A DNA stretch of 64,000 nucleotides. Source: Caballeronia calidae (lineage in GTDB: Bacteria > Pseudomonadota > Gammaproteobacteria > Burkholderiales > Burkholderiaceae). Below, piece after piece: positions 28,424 through 36,594 of this stretch (positions within the stretch are counted from its first letter, which is position 1; each line of letters begins with the position of its first letter). Location of the stretch: positions 272,576 through 336,575 of the forward strand of contig NZ_FCOX02000003.1 in the NCBI RefSeq assembly GCF_900044055.2, in the 5' to 3' direction. The notes under the pieces are model-generated. The model worked only from the letters and a program-made list of their open reading frames with translations, made no database searches and was not told the DNA's origin. Both the position numbers and the translations under genes were made by a program.

Positions 28424-29664
28424 ACCGGCGTCGGTGGTTGCGTCATGGGCTCGGTTTCCTTTGCTTCGCTTTGATTTTCGCGGTTGCAAGCTGCGCAACC
28501 TGGCAAACGCCGACGAACACCGATGACTCGGACATTCGCGCGCGCGCGGTGACAGAAACGGGACGCGGTGTAAAGGTCAGCGCGGCGGTGCTGAGCGCAG
28601 CCGACAGCAAGCGCATGTTCGGCGCCGATCTCAATGCCGCGCATGTACAGCCGGTCTGGATCGAGATCACGAACGGGACGACCCAACCCTTGCGGTTGTT
28701 GCGATCGGGAACCGATCCGAAATACTTTTCTCCGCGCGAAGTGGCGTGGTCGATGCATACGCTGCTCGATGGTTCGACGAACGCGCGGATCGATGACCAC
28801 TTCGACAATCTGGGGTTCAAGAACCCGATTCCGCCCGGCGCCACTCACACGGGGATGCTCTTCACCAACGAGGACCGGGGCACGAAGCTTTGCAACATCG
28901 ATCTGTTTGCGGACCGCACGCTGATTCCGTTCTCGCTTTTTCTTCCGGTGCCCGACGCCGGAGATCCTCGCTTCGAGGACACCTTCTTCCACTATCCCGA
29001 AGCGGAAGTCACCGACTATGACGATCTCTCGTCTCTGAGAGCGGCACTGGAACGGATGCCATGCTGCGCGACGGATGCCAGCGGGGCCGGGCAGGGCGAT
29101 CCGCTCAACGGCGTGTTCATCGGCAGCCTCGACAACCTCGGCGCGGCCGCCGTCCGTCGCGGCTACCATGGAATCAAGCGCGAATCGGACCTTGCACAGC
29201 GACTGTACGGCCGCGCCCCCGACTTCGTCCTGCGCAAGCAGGCGTCCGCCGATGCCCCGTCGACGTGGATACGGGCGTGGCTTGCGCCCATCCGGTTCCG
29301 GCACCAGGCCGTCTTCGTGGCGCAGATCGGCCGGCCGGTCGCGGGGCGCTTCGCGCTTAAACGGCAAGCGGGCGTCACGCTTCAGGCAGACGTCGACGAA
29401 GCCAGAAATCTGCTGCTTCAGGACTTGACCTATTCGGGCGGACTGGAGAGCGTGGGATTCGTGTACGGCGTCGGGCCGGCGCCCCTGTCGCAGCCACGCA
29501 CGACGCTCGACGGCGCCCCGTATCACACCGACGGACTGCGCGCGGTGCTGTTCTTCGCGACCCGTCCATTGAGTCTGTCGGACATCCAGTTTGTCGACTG
29601 GGTGCCGTATCTGCAGCCTGACAGCGCAGGCAATGTCGAGACGAGAAGCGATGGCCGCAACTAG
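28420..29664 (+). CDS. LssY_C-domain lipoprotein, second of a tandem pair
   Basis: A 414-residue paralogue of the gene before it. It has lipobox VASC (Cys25), the same VQPVWIE segment, the same block (PCCATDASGAGQGDPLNGVF) and a matching end (LLQDLTYSGGLESVGFVYG, then YHTDGLRAVLFF). Outside these blocks the two have diverged strongly: here the LYLFGRPQDLALQK segment reads RLYGRAPDFVLRKQ, and the HxIDPDVDEAR block is changed to LQADVDEARNLL. That suggests an old duplication with separate roles, perhaps partner subunits. It overlaps the preceding gene by 4 nt and the next by 14 nt. Confidence 0.75.
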   Translation: MNRRRWLRHGLGFLCFALIFAVASCATWQTPTNTDDSDIRARAVTETGRGVKVSAAVLSAADSKRMFGADLNAAHVQPVWIEITNGTTQPLRLLRSGTDPKYFSPREVAWSMHTLLDGSTNARIDDHFDNLGFKNPIPPGATHTGMLFTNEDRGTKLCNIDLFADRTLIPFSLFLPVPDAGDPRFEDTFFHYPEAEVTDYDDLSSLRAALERMPCCATDASGAGQGDPLNGVFIGSLDNLGAAAVRRGYHGIKRESDLAQRLYGRAPDFVLRKQASADAPSTWIRAWLAPIRFRHQAVFVAQIGRPVAGRFALKRQAGVTLQADVDEARNLLLQDLTYSGGLESVGFVYGVGPAPLSQPRTTLDGAPYHTDGLRAVLFFATRPLSLSDIQFVDWVPYLQPDSAGNVETRSDGRN

Positions 29665-30799
29665 AAGACGCTCCGAACGGGGAATCGGCTGGCTCGCAAA
29701 GGCGGCCTCATTTCGCACTCTGCGCGATGTCGTCACCATGGTCGCGCCGTTATCGATTTGCCTTGCACTCGGCGCCTGCGCGTCGAAGCCGCTGATCCCG
29801 TACTCGACCGATACACCGCCGCTTGCTCTGGTGCCGGCGTCATATGCAGGCGTGGAAGACAGACGAGGCCGTTTCCGCGAGATCTATTGCGCGGTGCTGG
29901 AAGCAGGCGGATCGCAATTACCCGACTACCGCCCCTGCAGCGATGCGCTGACGCGCGTCGGCACCGAACCGGGCGGCACCGGCAAGCCGATCGATCTCGG
30001 ACCATCGAGGCGGCACCTCGTCGCGGCGATCGTGGCGGGTATCGGCTACGACTGTTTCAAACAGTGGTTGAACCCGCCCCGCACCGTCGCGAGCCACGTA
30101 CGCCAGTTCGGCTACGACGCGATGCTCCTGCCGGTCGATGCGCTATCGGGCTCCGCCCGAAACGCTCGCCAGATTCGCGACGCGATCATGGCCATGCCTT
30201 CGGAGGCGGGTGCGCCGCGCCTCGTGCTGATGGGCTACTCCAAGGGCGCGCCCGATATCCTGGAAGCGCTCGTCGACTATCCGGAAATCCGCAGCCATGT
30301 CGCGGCGATGGTCAGCGTGGCCGGAGCGATTGGTGGCTCGCCACTGGCCAACGACGTCGAGCAATACCACGCCGAGCTGCTCCAGTATTTTCCGGGCGCC
30401 GAGTGCACGGAAGGGGACGGCGGCGGCGTGCAAAGCCTGAGACCCGCGTTTCGAAGGGCGTGGCTCGCGCAGCATCCGCTTCCCGATGGACCGCGCTATT
30501 ACTCGGTCGTCACGTTTCCTTCACTGGCGCGCATCTCGTCGGTCCTCAAGTCGAGCTATGACAAGCTGGCCCTCATCGACCCGCGCAATGACAGTCAGGT
30601 CATCTTCTATGACCAGATCGTGCCCGGGAGCGCGTTGCTGGGTTATGTGAACGCGGATCACTGGGCCATCGCCGTGCCCATCGAGCGGTCGCATCCCACG
30701 GTGGGCTCGATCTTCGTCACGCAGAACGCCTATCCGCGCGAGGCACTGACGGAGGCGATCCTGCGTTTCGTCGAGGAAGACCTCGATTCACACCGCTGA
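29651..30799 (+). CDS. Lipoprotein with alpha/beta-hydrolase fold (putative serine hydrolase)
   Basis: A 382-residue protein with a long basic leader and lipobox ALGAC (Cys43). A nucleophile elbow GYSKG places Ser197 in LVLMGYSKGAPDILEALVDY. A candidate histidine is His337 in NADHWAIAVP, and Asp310, Asp314 or Asp321 could complete a triad. The layout fits an envelope-anchored esterase or lipase-like hydrolase; the substrate is unknown. The start overlaps the second LssY_C-type gene by 14 nt, so these three genes are probably translated from one mRNA. No terminator on the plus strand follows closely. Confidence 0.75.
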   Translation: MAATRRRSERGIGWLAKAASFRTLRDVVTMVAPLSICLALGACASKPLIPYSTDTPPLALVPASYAGVEDRRGRFREIYCAVLEAGGSQLPDYRPCSDALTRVGTEPGGTGKPIDLGPSRRHLVAAIVAGIGYDCFKQWLNPPRTVASHVRQFGYDAMLLPVDALSGSARNARQIRDAIMAMPSEAGAPRLVLMGYSKGAPDILEALVDYPEIRSHVAAMVSVAGAIGGSPLANDVEQYHAELLQYFPGAECTEGDGGGVQSLRPAFRRAWLAQHPLPDGPRYYSVVTFPSLARISSVLKSSYDKLALIDPRNDSQVIFYDQIVPGSALLGYVNADHWAIAVPIERSHPTVGSIFVTQNAYPREALTEAILRFVEEDLDSHR

Positions 30800-30835
30800 G
30801 TCCCGACGCGAGCGCGCGCGCGTCCGGCGCCCACG

Positions 30836-30866
30836 AAAAAAATCCCGCCACCCAAAGGTGGCGGGA
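30836..30866 (-). terminator. Intrinsic terminator of the entericidin-like gene
   Basis: TCCCGCCACC (30843-30852) pairs with GGTGGCGGGA (30857-30866) around a CAAA loop. The A run at 30836-30842 gives a U tract for minus-strand transcripts. A second perfect 13-bp stem with a CGA loop (30905-30933) lies between it and the gene. Confidence 0.88.
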
Positions 30867-30952
30867 AGACAGGAACTACAGCAACGCTATGGAACAGCGG
30901 AACGGCGAACGCCGCATCGAATGCGGCGTTCGCGTGAGTTCGTTCGCGTGAG

Positions 30953-31087
30953 TTACTTGTGCTCCTCAGCGGAGTTCGTGATGGCGTGACCGCCCTTCGA
31001 GATATCCTGGCCCGCGCCAGAGATCGTGTTGCAACCCGCGAGAGCCGCCGTGCCGGCGATCAGCAGCAAAGCGATAAGTCGAGTCAT
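30953..31087 (-). CDS. Entericidin A/B-family small lipoprotein
   Basis: A 44-residue lipoprotein: MTRLIALLLIAGTAALAGC as signal with Cys19, then NTISGAGQDISKGGHAITNS, the classic entericidin pattern (GCNTxxGxGxDxxxxGxxI). In E. coli EcnB is a stress-induced bacteriolytic lipoprotein and EcnA its antidote; betaproteobacteria often carry single copies of unproven role. AGGGGGAA precedes the ATG by about 6 nt. It is followed by two strong hairpins and lies next to a two-component and stress-gene cluster. Confidence 0.88.
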   Translation of the reverse strand: MTRLIALLLIAGTAALAGCNTISGAGQDISKGGHAITNSAEEHK

Positions 31088-31262
31088 GTTTATTCCCCCT
31101 GGATTTGAAAAGTGCAACAGGAATCGCGTCGGCGCATCGGGTCGCCTTGTCGATGTCTGTCCACACCGGTGTAATCAATCTTAAAAAAGTGGGTCGGCTC
31201 TGACTGTAGGCACGCATGCGATTTTGTTGTCGGCAGCGTCCGCATTTCGTGTCGGCGTCGTC

Positions 31263-32768
31263 CTACGAGGAGGGCGCGGCGATGGACGCATCGGCGCTGC
31301 GTTCGCGCGGCATCGACACGCTGATCGCCGTGCCGTGCGGCATCGCGCGCTCGATCTCGAAGCGCCCGCCGCGCGCCGACACCCGCTGGCGCATGCCGAC
31401 GAGCCCGTGCGTCTGCGTGCGCTTCAGATCCTGCGGCCGGATGCCGATGCCGTCGTCGGTGATCGAGAGCGACACGCTTTCTTCATCGACCGCGAGCGCC
31501 ACACGGATGCGGCTCGCGCGCGCGTACTTCGCCGCGTTCGTGAGCGTCTCCTGCGCGACGCGAAAGAGCGCGATCTCGATCGCCTCGCCGAGCTTGACGT
31601 CCTCGCCCGGCAGATCGAACTCGACGCTCCAGCCGTTGCGTTGCGCGGCTTCGTCGGCGAGCGAGCGCAGCGCCGTCACGAGGCCGAAGTTGGCGAGCAC
31701 GGTCGGGCGCATGTCCTCGATGATCCGGCGCTTCAGCGCGATGCCCTGATCGAGATTGCCGAGCGCGCGCGCGAGCTTCTCGGCCATTGCGGGCTCGGTG
31801 TCCCTGAGCTTGCCGCGCACCCACGCGACATCCATCTTGCTCGCGGTGAGGATCGAGCCGAGTTCGTCGTGCAGCTCGCGCGCGAGTTCTGTCTTTTCGT
31901 TCTCGCTCACCGATTGCAAATGCCATGCGAGTGCTTCGAGCTGCCGCGTGCGTGCGAACACGAGTTGATCGAGCTCCTCCTGCTGCGTGATGAGCGCTTT
32001 CTGCACGCGCGCCTGCTTGTCGAGCTGAATGCCCAGATTGCGGAACAGCAAAAGGAACAACACGATGTTGAGCGCGCACAACGCGGCGACGCACAGCGTC
32101 GAGATGCGCTGATCGGCGCGGCTCGCGTCGAGTGCGTGTTGCGCGCGCTGTTCCTCGTTCAGACGCAAAAGCGCCAGCGCCGCATCGAGTGTCGCGCTGG
32201 CGTCGGGCGGCGCGGGGGCGAGCGCGGGCGCGCGGGCATCCGCATCCTGTGACGAACCGTCGAGACGCGCCGTGCCTTGCGCGATTTCACCGTCGGCAGC
32301 GGCGCGGACCTGCGCGAAGCTCGCGAGCGCGGTGTCGTCGCCGATGCGCCGGTAATACGCATCGAGCGATGCGAGCGCGCGCCGAACGCGCGCGGCCGTC
32401 TCCCGGAAATGCGCCTGATATGCGGCGTCGGGCTGCAGTGCAAAGGCGCGTTCGTCGGCGGTGAGCGTGGCGATATCGGCGGCGAGCGTCGAGAGCTGCG
32501 CGGTTGCGCCTTTCGCGTCGAGCGCGGTTTCGTATTCGGACGCGATGCGCATGCGCCCCGATTCCAGAATCACGAGCCCGCCCACCGTGATGACGATCGC
32601 GACCGTCATCGCGACCGCCCAGCTATAGCGGCGCATCCATTCGTTGAAGCGGGCCGCGCGGCGCGCGATCCCGGCCGGCGCGGGCTGCGTGGCCGCTTTC
32701 GCCGCGGCGGGATCATCGGTCGCGAAGGAAGGCGCGTCGCCCGGAGGAATCGTCGGAACGTGGCTCAT
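31263..32768 (-). CDS. Sensor histidine kinase, NarL-type partner (HisKA_3)
   Basis: A 501-residue inner-membrane kinase. TM1 is at about residues 50-70, a periplasmic helical domain of CHASE3-like appearance follows (to about 220), and TM2 lies at 223-243. After a coiled segment comes the HisKA_3 phosphoacceptor in [18 protein letters not shown] (His300), then the ATPase with [11 protein letters not shown] (N box), ITDDGIGI (G1) and [11 protein letters not shown] (G2). The likely partner is the NarL-type regulator at 34131, 1.4 kb away on the other strand. The stimulus is unknown. Start 32768 lacks a strong Shine-Dalgarno; an upstream in-frame start would add 44 residues. Confidence 0.88.
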   Translation of the reverse strand: MSHVPTIPPGDAPSFATDDPAAAKAATQPAPAGIARRAARFNEWMRRYSWAVAMTVAIVITVGGLVILESGRMRIASEYETALDAKGATAQLSTLAADIATLTADERAFALQPDAAYQAHFRETAARVRRALASLDAYYRRIGDDTALASFAQVRAAADGEIAQGTARLDGSSQDADARAPALAPAPPDASATLDAALALLRLNEEQRAQHALDASRADQRISTLCVAALCALNIVLFLLLFRNLGIQLDKQARVQKALITQQEELDQLVFARTRQLEALAWHLQSVSENEKTELARELHDELGSILTASKMDVAWVRGKLRDTEPAMAEKLARALGNLDQGIALKRRIIEDMRPTVLANFGLVTALRSLADEAAQRNGWSVEFDLPGEDVKLGEAIEIALFRVAQETLTNAAKYARASRIRVALAVDEESVSLSITDDGIGIRPQDLKRTQTHGLVGMRQRVSARGGRFEIERAMPHGTAISVSMPRERSADASIAAPSS

Positions 32769-32917
32769 GGTGTCGGTGCAACGGCGTTTCACGTCGGGAA
32801 GCGGAATTGAAAGCAAGTGTCGGTGGATTCCCACAGCAAAAAAGGAGCCTGCCCGAATGCGCGGCGCAAAGCGCATGGCTAGCATGGATCCGTCATCCAC
32901 TCATACGGGGAACGATC

Positions 32918-33094
32918 ATGCTGAAGTGGGCGTTGTTTTTCGCGATCGTGGCCGTGATCGCGGGCGTGTTGGGCTTCACCGGCGTCGCCGCCGGGGCTGC
33001 CGCCATCGCCAAATTCCTGTTCGTGCTGTTCCTGATCCTGTGCGTCGTGTTCCTGGTGCTCGGCTTCATCGTCACGAAGAAAGCCATCGATTAG
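32918..33094 (+). CDS. DUF1328 (UPF0391) mini membrane protein
   Basis: A 58-residue protein of two hydrophobic helices with the family pattern [20 protein letters not shown], then [12 protein letters not shown], and a short KKAID tail. DUF1328 proteins are widespread inner-membrane mini-proteins of unknown role, often near stress genes. It is the first of two in tandem. Confidence 0.9.
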   Translation: MLKWALFFAIVAVIAGVLGFTGVAAGAAAIAKFLFVLFLILCVVFLVLGFIVTKKAID

Positions 33095-33150
33095 CGCCGG
33101 TTCCGTCAGCATCGCCGAACCATTCGAATAACCCATTGGAAGGAGGTCAC

Positions 33151-33312
33151 ATGCTTCACTACGCTGCAGTCTTCTTCGTCATCGCGCTCATCGCGGCCGT
33201 GTTCGGCTTCACCGGCATCGCGGCCGGCGCGGCGGAAATCGCGAAAATCCTTTTCTTCATTTTTCTCGTCGTGTTCGTGGTCACGCTGCTCCTGGGCGTG
33301 TTCCGAACGTGA
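33151..33312 (+). CDS. DUF1328 (UPF0391) mini membrane protein, second copy
   Basis: A 53-residue paralogue of the preceding gene: [20 protein letters not shown], then [13 protein letters not shown] and a short tail. It has an excellent GGAAGGAGG Shine-Dalgarno 4-5 nt before the ATG, unlike its neighbour. An acidic Glu replaces Ala in the second helix start. The tandem pair precedes the ferritin-like gene. Confidence 0.9.
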   Translation: MLHYAAVFFVIALIAAVFGFTGIAAGAAEIAKILFFIFLVVFVVTLLLGVFRT

Positions 33313-33507
33313 TGCCCTGATCCGGCGAAAGCCATGATCCACCGAGCCGCGCGCGGGATTCAAGACCGTTGCGCGGCCTTTTCGATGGACCAGGCATGGT
33401 GCATGCATCGGGGTCCCTGATTGGATAGCAGGGCTCTATGCGGGCGGCGCCTGCAAGCGTCTGCTCCAGCGACCGAAATCTCATTCCATTACAGAGGAGC
33501 GAATCAA

Positions 33508-34083
33508 ATGTCCAAATCGTCTGCTGTAAAAGCCGCGCCGGGCCAGTCCTCGGACGCCTTCGTCCTCGACGTCGAAAAGATTCGCGCCGACGCGCGCCAG
33601 CACATGGACGAAGGCGCGGTGACCACGGGTTACGGTGCCGACCGCGAAACCGTGCTGAAGCTGCTCAACGACTCGCTTGCCACGGAAATCGTCTGCACGC
33701 TGCGCTACAAGCGTCACTACTTCATGGCGAAGGGCATTCACTCGGAAGCCGTCGCGCAGGAGTTTCTCGAGCACGCGAACGAGGAGCAGCAGCACGCGGA
33801 TACGCTTGCCGAGCGCATCGTGCAGCTCGGCGGCGCGCCCAATTTCGCGCCCGACGGCCTCTCGTCGCGCTCGCATTCCGAGTACAACGAAGGCAAGGAT
33901 CTGATCGACATGATCCGCGAGAACCTGATCGCCGAGCGCATCGCGATCGATACGTATCGCGAGATCATTCGCTATCTCGGCGACAAGGACGTCACGACGC
34001 GACGCATCTTCGAGGAGATCCTGGCCGTCGAGGAAGAGCACGCCGACGACATGGCGGATCTGCTGGAAGGCCGCAACGGCTAA
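33508..34083 (+). CDS. Ferritin-like/bacterioferritin-type protein
   Basis: A 191-residue four-helix protein. The ferritin-type metal ligands are suggested by LATEIVCTLRYKRHYFMAKG, EFLEHANEEQQHADTLAERI, IAERIAIDTYREIIRYLG and AVEEEHADDMADLL (paired ExxH motifs). It would store iron or protect DNA and proteins from peroxide. It has a longer N-terminal extension than Dps. GAGGAG is close upstream of the ATG. It lies between the DUF1328 pair and the response regulators, which suggests membership of an oxidative or general stress module. Confidence 0.85.
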   Translation: MSKSSAVKAAPGQSSDAFVLDVEKIRADARQHMDEGAVTTGYGADRETVLKLLNDSLATEIVCTLRYKRHYFMAKGIHSEAVAQEFLEHANEEQQHADTLAERIVQLGGAPNFAPDGLSSRSHSEYNEGKDLIDMIRENLIAERIAIDTYREIIRYLGDKDVTTRRIFEEILAVEEEHADDMADLLEGRNG

Positions 34084-34090
34084 GGGCAAT

Positions 34091-34118
34091 GCCGGATGCG
34101 CGCGAAAGCGCATCCGGC
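34091..34118 (+). other. Strong hairpin between ferritin-like and regulator genes
   Basis: GCCGGATGCGC and GCGCATCCGGC form an 11-bp perfect stem around a GCGAAA loop, 8 nt after the ferritin-like stop codon. There is no T run. It may protect the upstream mRNA end or reduce read-through into the regulator gene. It also buries a possible ATG at 34089, which argues against that start. Confidence 0.6.
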
Positions 34119-34130
34119 GCTCTGCATGAC

Positions 34131-34811
34131 ATGTCCGATCAACTTCTGGAAGAACGTCCGGCAGCGCGGACGACGCGAATGATTCGAGTCTTGATAGCCG
34201 ACGACCACGCGATCGTGCGCAGCGGGTTCAGGCAGTTCGTCGCCGACGAGCCCGACATGGAAGTCGCCGCCGAAGCCGCGACCGGCGACGAAGCCATCGC
34301 GCGCGTGCGCGAGCAGGCGTTCGACGTGGTGCTGCTCGATATCGCGATGCCGGACAAGAACGGCGTCGATACCTTGCGCGTGATCAAGCAGATCCGGCCG
34401 GAGCAGGGCGTGCTGATGCTCTCGGGCTTTCCGGAGAGCCAGTACGCGATCAACCTGCTGAAAGCGGGCGCGAACGGCTATCTGAACAAGGACGCCGCGC
34501 CCGATGAAATCGTGCGCGCGATCCGCACGGTGGCGCGCGGGCATCGCTATCTGTCGGAGTTCATCGCCGATGCGCTCGCCGACAAGCTCGACAAGCCCGC
34601 CGCCGAGCGCCCGCACGAACTTTTGTCGGAGCGCGAGTTCCAGATCTTCTGCAAGCTCGCGGGCGGCCAGATTCCGACGGAAATCGCGCAGGAGCTGCAT
34701 CTGTCCGTGAAGACGGTGAGCACGTATCGCGCGCGCGTGCTCGAGAAAATGCGGCTGGCCAATAACGCCGATCTCACCTATTACGCGATCAAGAACGGCC
34801 TGATCGAGTAG
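34131..34811 (+). CDS. NarL/FixJ-family response regulator
   Basis: A 226-residue regulator. The receiver has the acidic pair in LIADDHAIVR, phospho-acceptor Asp70 in VVLLDIAMPDKNG and Lys120 in YLNKDA. The output is a LuxR-type helix-turn-helix at about residues 164-226 (LLSEREFQIFCKLAGGQ, then EIAQELHLSVKTVSTYRARV). It most likely pairs with the HisKA_3 kinase at 31263-32768. The start is uncertain: ATG 34131 is preferred; 34089 lies inside a hairpin, and 34179 (MIRVLIADDH) is the shortest option. Confidence 0.9.
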   Translation: MSDQLLEERPAARTTRMIRVLIADDHAIVRSGFRQFVADEPDMEVAAEAATGDEAIARVREQAFDVVLLDIAMPDKNGVDTLRVIKQIRPEQGVLMLSGFPESQYAINLLKAGANGYLNKDAAPDEIVRAIRTVARGHRYLSEFIADALADKLDKPAAERPHELLSEREFQIFCKLAGGQIPTEIAQELHLSVKTVSTYRARVLEKMRLANNADLTYYAIKNGLIE

Positions 34812-34873
34812 CGGCGCGCCGCTCGAATTCCGCGCCGCTCGTTCGGGCGCAGCACAGCCGGAGGGCGCCCGCC

Positions 34874-35314
34874 GTGGGCAATCACATCACCACCGACGAC
34901 GGAGCAGGGCAAGCGGACGCGCGGCGCGCGCCGCTCGCGGTGCTGCTGATCGAGGACTCCCCGCTCATCCGCCGCAGCCTGACCGAAGCCATCGACGCGC
35001 TCGGGCCGTGGCGCGTGACCGCGTTCGCCGACGCGCCGGACGACGCCATCGCGCTGTTGTCGTCGCAGGCGTTCGACGCGGTGATCGTCGATCTGCAGCT
35101 CAGGCGCGGCTCGGGCATCGACGTGCTCGCGTGGCTCGAAGCGAGCGGTGCGGCCCGCTCGCGCGGCGCGTTCGTCGCGGTGCTGACCAATCACGCGCTG
35201 CCGACGTATCGCGAGCGTTGCCTGCAATACGGCGTGCGCCACTTCTTCGACAAGTCGCTCGAATTCGACCGCGTGCTCGACGCGCTCTGCGACTACGCGC
35301 GCGAGCGGGCCTGA
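34874..35314 (+). CDS. Receiver-only response regulator
   Basis: A 146-residue stand-alone receiver: acidic pair Glu27-Asp28 in LLIEDSPLIRRSL, phospho-acceptor Asp73 in AVIVDLQLRRGSG, Thr105 in VLTN and Lys127 in FFDKSLEF. No output domain follows, so it probably acts by protein contact or as a phosphate sink. It starts at GTG with an AGGG about 9 nt upstream. It is 62 bp downstream of the NarL-type regulator and may share its kinase. Confidence 0.85.
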   Translation: MGNHITTDDGAGQADARRAPLAVLLIEDSPLIRRSLTEAIDALGPWRVTAFADAPDDAIALLSSQAFDAVIVDLQLRRGSGIDVLAWLEASGAARSRGAFVAVLTNHALPTYRERCLQYGVRHFFDKSLEFDRVLDALCDYARERA

Positions 35315-35335
35315 GCGCCGTATTGCCTGACAGCC

Positions 35336-36532
35336 TTAGCGCCGCTCGCGACCGCGCCAGTGGCTGAAGCCGGCGAGGCCCGTCGCCGCGAGGCCCGCGA
35401 GACAGACGCCCGTCCAGCCCATCGCGCCCCACGCAAGCGACGCGATCGCCGACCCTGCCGCCCCGCCGATGAAATACGCCACCATGTAGACCGTGTTCAC
35501 GCGGCTGCGCGCTTCGGGTTTGAGCGCGTAGATGCGCGACTGGTTCGAGATCTGCGCGGCCTGCACGCCGACATCGAGCACGATCACGCCGACGACGAGC
35601 CCCGCGATGCTTTTCGCCGAGAGCGCGAAGATGACGAACGACAGCGCCACGAGCCCGATGCACAGCGCGATGACGGCGCGCGGCCCGCGTCTGTCGGCGG
35701 ATTTGCCCGCGAGCGGCGCCGCGAGCGCGCCTGCCGCGCCGACGATCCCGAACAGCCCGGCTGCCTGCGGCCCCATGTGAAACGGCTCGCCCGCGAGCAG
35801 CAGCGTGAGCACCGACCAGAAGATGCTGAACGCGGCGAAGAGCGCGCCGCCGGTCAGCGCCGCCTCGCGCAGCACCGCGTTCTCCACCGCGAGATGCCAC
35901 ATGGAGCCGAGCAGCTTGCCGTAGGGCAGCGTCGACGTGGGCCGGCTCTTCGGCAGCCGTGCGATCACGACGGCCGCGAGCACGATGGTCGCGAGCACCG
36001 ACGCGCCGAACACCGCGCGCCAGCCGAAATACTCCGCGACGAACCCGGACACCGTGCGCGCGAGCAGGATGCCGAGCAGAAGCCCGCTCATCACGGTCCC
36101 GACGGCGTGACCGCGCTCGGCGGCGGGCGCGAGCTCGGCGGAGAACGGCACGGCCTGCTGCGCGATCGTCGCTACGACGCCGATCGCGAGGCTCGCCGCG
36201 ATCAGGACCGCGAGCGTCGGCGCGCTCGCCGCGGCCACGAGCGATGCGCCGAGCGCCGCCAGTTGCAGCAGGATCAGAAGACGCCGGTCGAAGCGGTCGC
36301 CGAGCGGCGCGAGCAGGAGCATGCCGAGCGCGTAGCCGAGCTGCGTCGACGCGGGCACGGCGCCGATCAGCCACGCGCTTTCGGGAAAGCTCGCGCGGAA
36401 GTCGCCGAGCAGCGGCTGGTTGAAGTAGATGTTCGCAACGGAGACGCCCGCGATGGTCGCGAGCAGCCACAGCGTGGCGCGCGAATAGTGCGGATGTCGT
36501 TCCGGCGGATGCGGTTGAGGCGAAGTGGGCAT
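35336..36532 (-). CDS. MFS transporter (drug/metabolite efflux type)
   Basis: A 398-residue twelve-helix protein. MFS signatures are the loop motif LLLAPLGDRFDRRLLILLQL between helices 2 and 3, GTVMSGLLLGILLARTVSG in helix 5 (motif C-like, an antiporter feature) and LAGKSADRRGPRAV at the matching loop of the second half. The N-terminus holds VANIYFNQPLLGDF, a typical opening of the subgroup. Likely an exporter; the substrate is unknown. It is convergent with the receiver-only gene. Confidence 0.88.
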   Translation of the reverse strand: MPTSPQPHPPERHPHYSRATLWLLATIAGVSVANIYFNQPLLGDFRASFPESAWLIGAVPASTQLGYALGMLLLAPLGDRFDRRLLILLQLAALGASLVAAASAPTLAVLIAASLAIGVVATIAQQAVPFSAELAPAAERGHAVGTVMSGLLLGILLARTVSGFVAEYFGWRAVFGASVLATIVLAAVVIARLPKSRPTSTLPYGKLLGSMWHLAVENAVLREAALTGGALFAAFSIFWSVLTLLLAGEPFHMGPQAAGLFGIVGAAGALAAPLAGKSADRRGPRAVIALCIGLVALSFVIFALSAKSIAGLVVGVIVLDVGVQAAQISNQSRIYALKPEARSRVNTVYMVAYFIGGAAGSAIASLAWGAMGWTGVCLAGLAATGLAGFSHWRGRERR

Positions 36533-36594
36533 GGATCGAAGGCGATGACGGCGAGCCGCCGATCATACTGAAGACGCGCGAGCGCTGCTGAACC

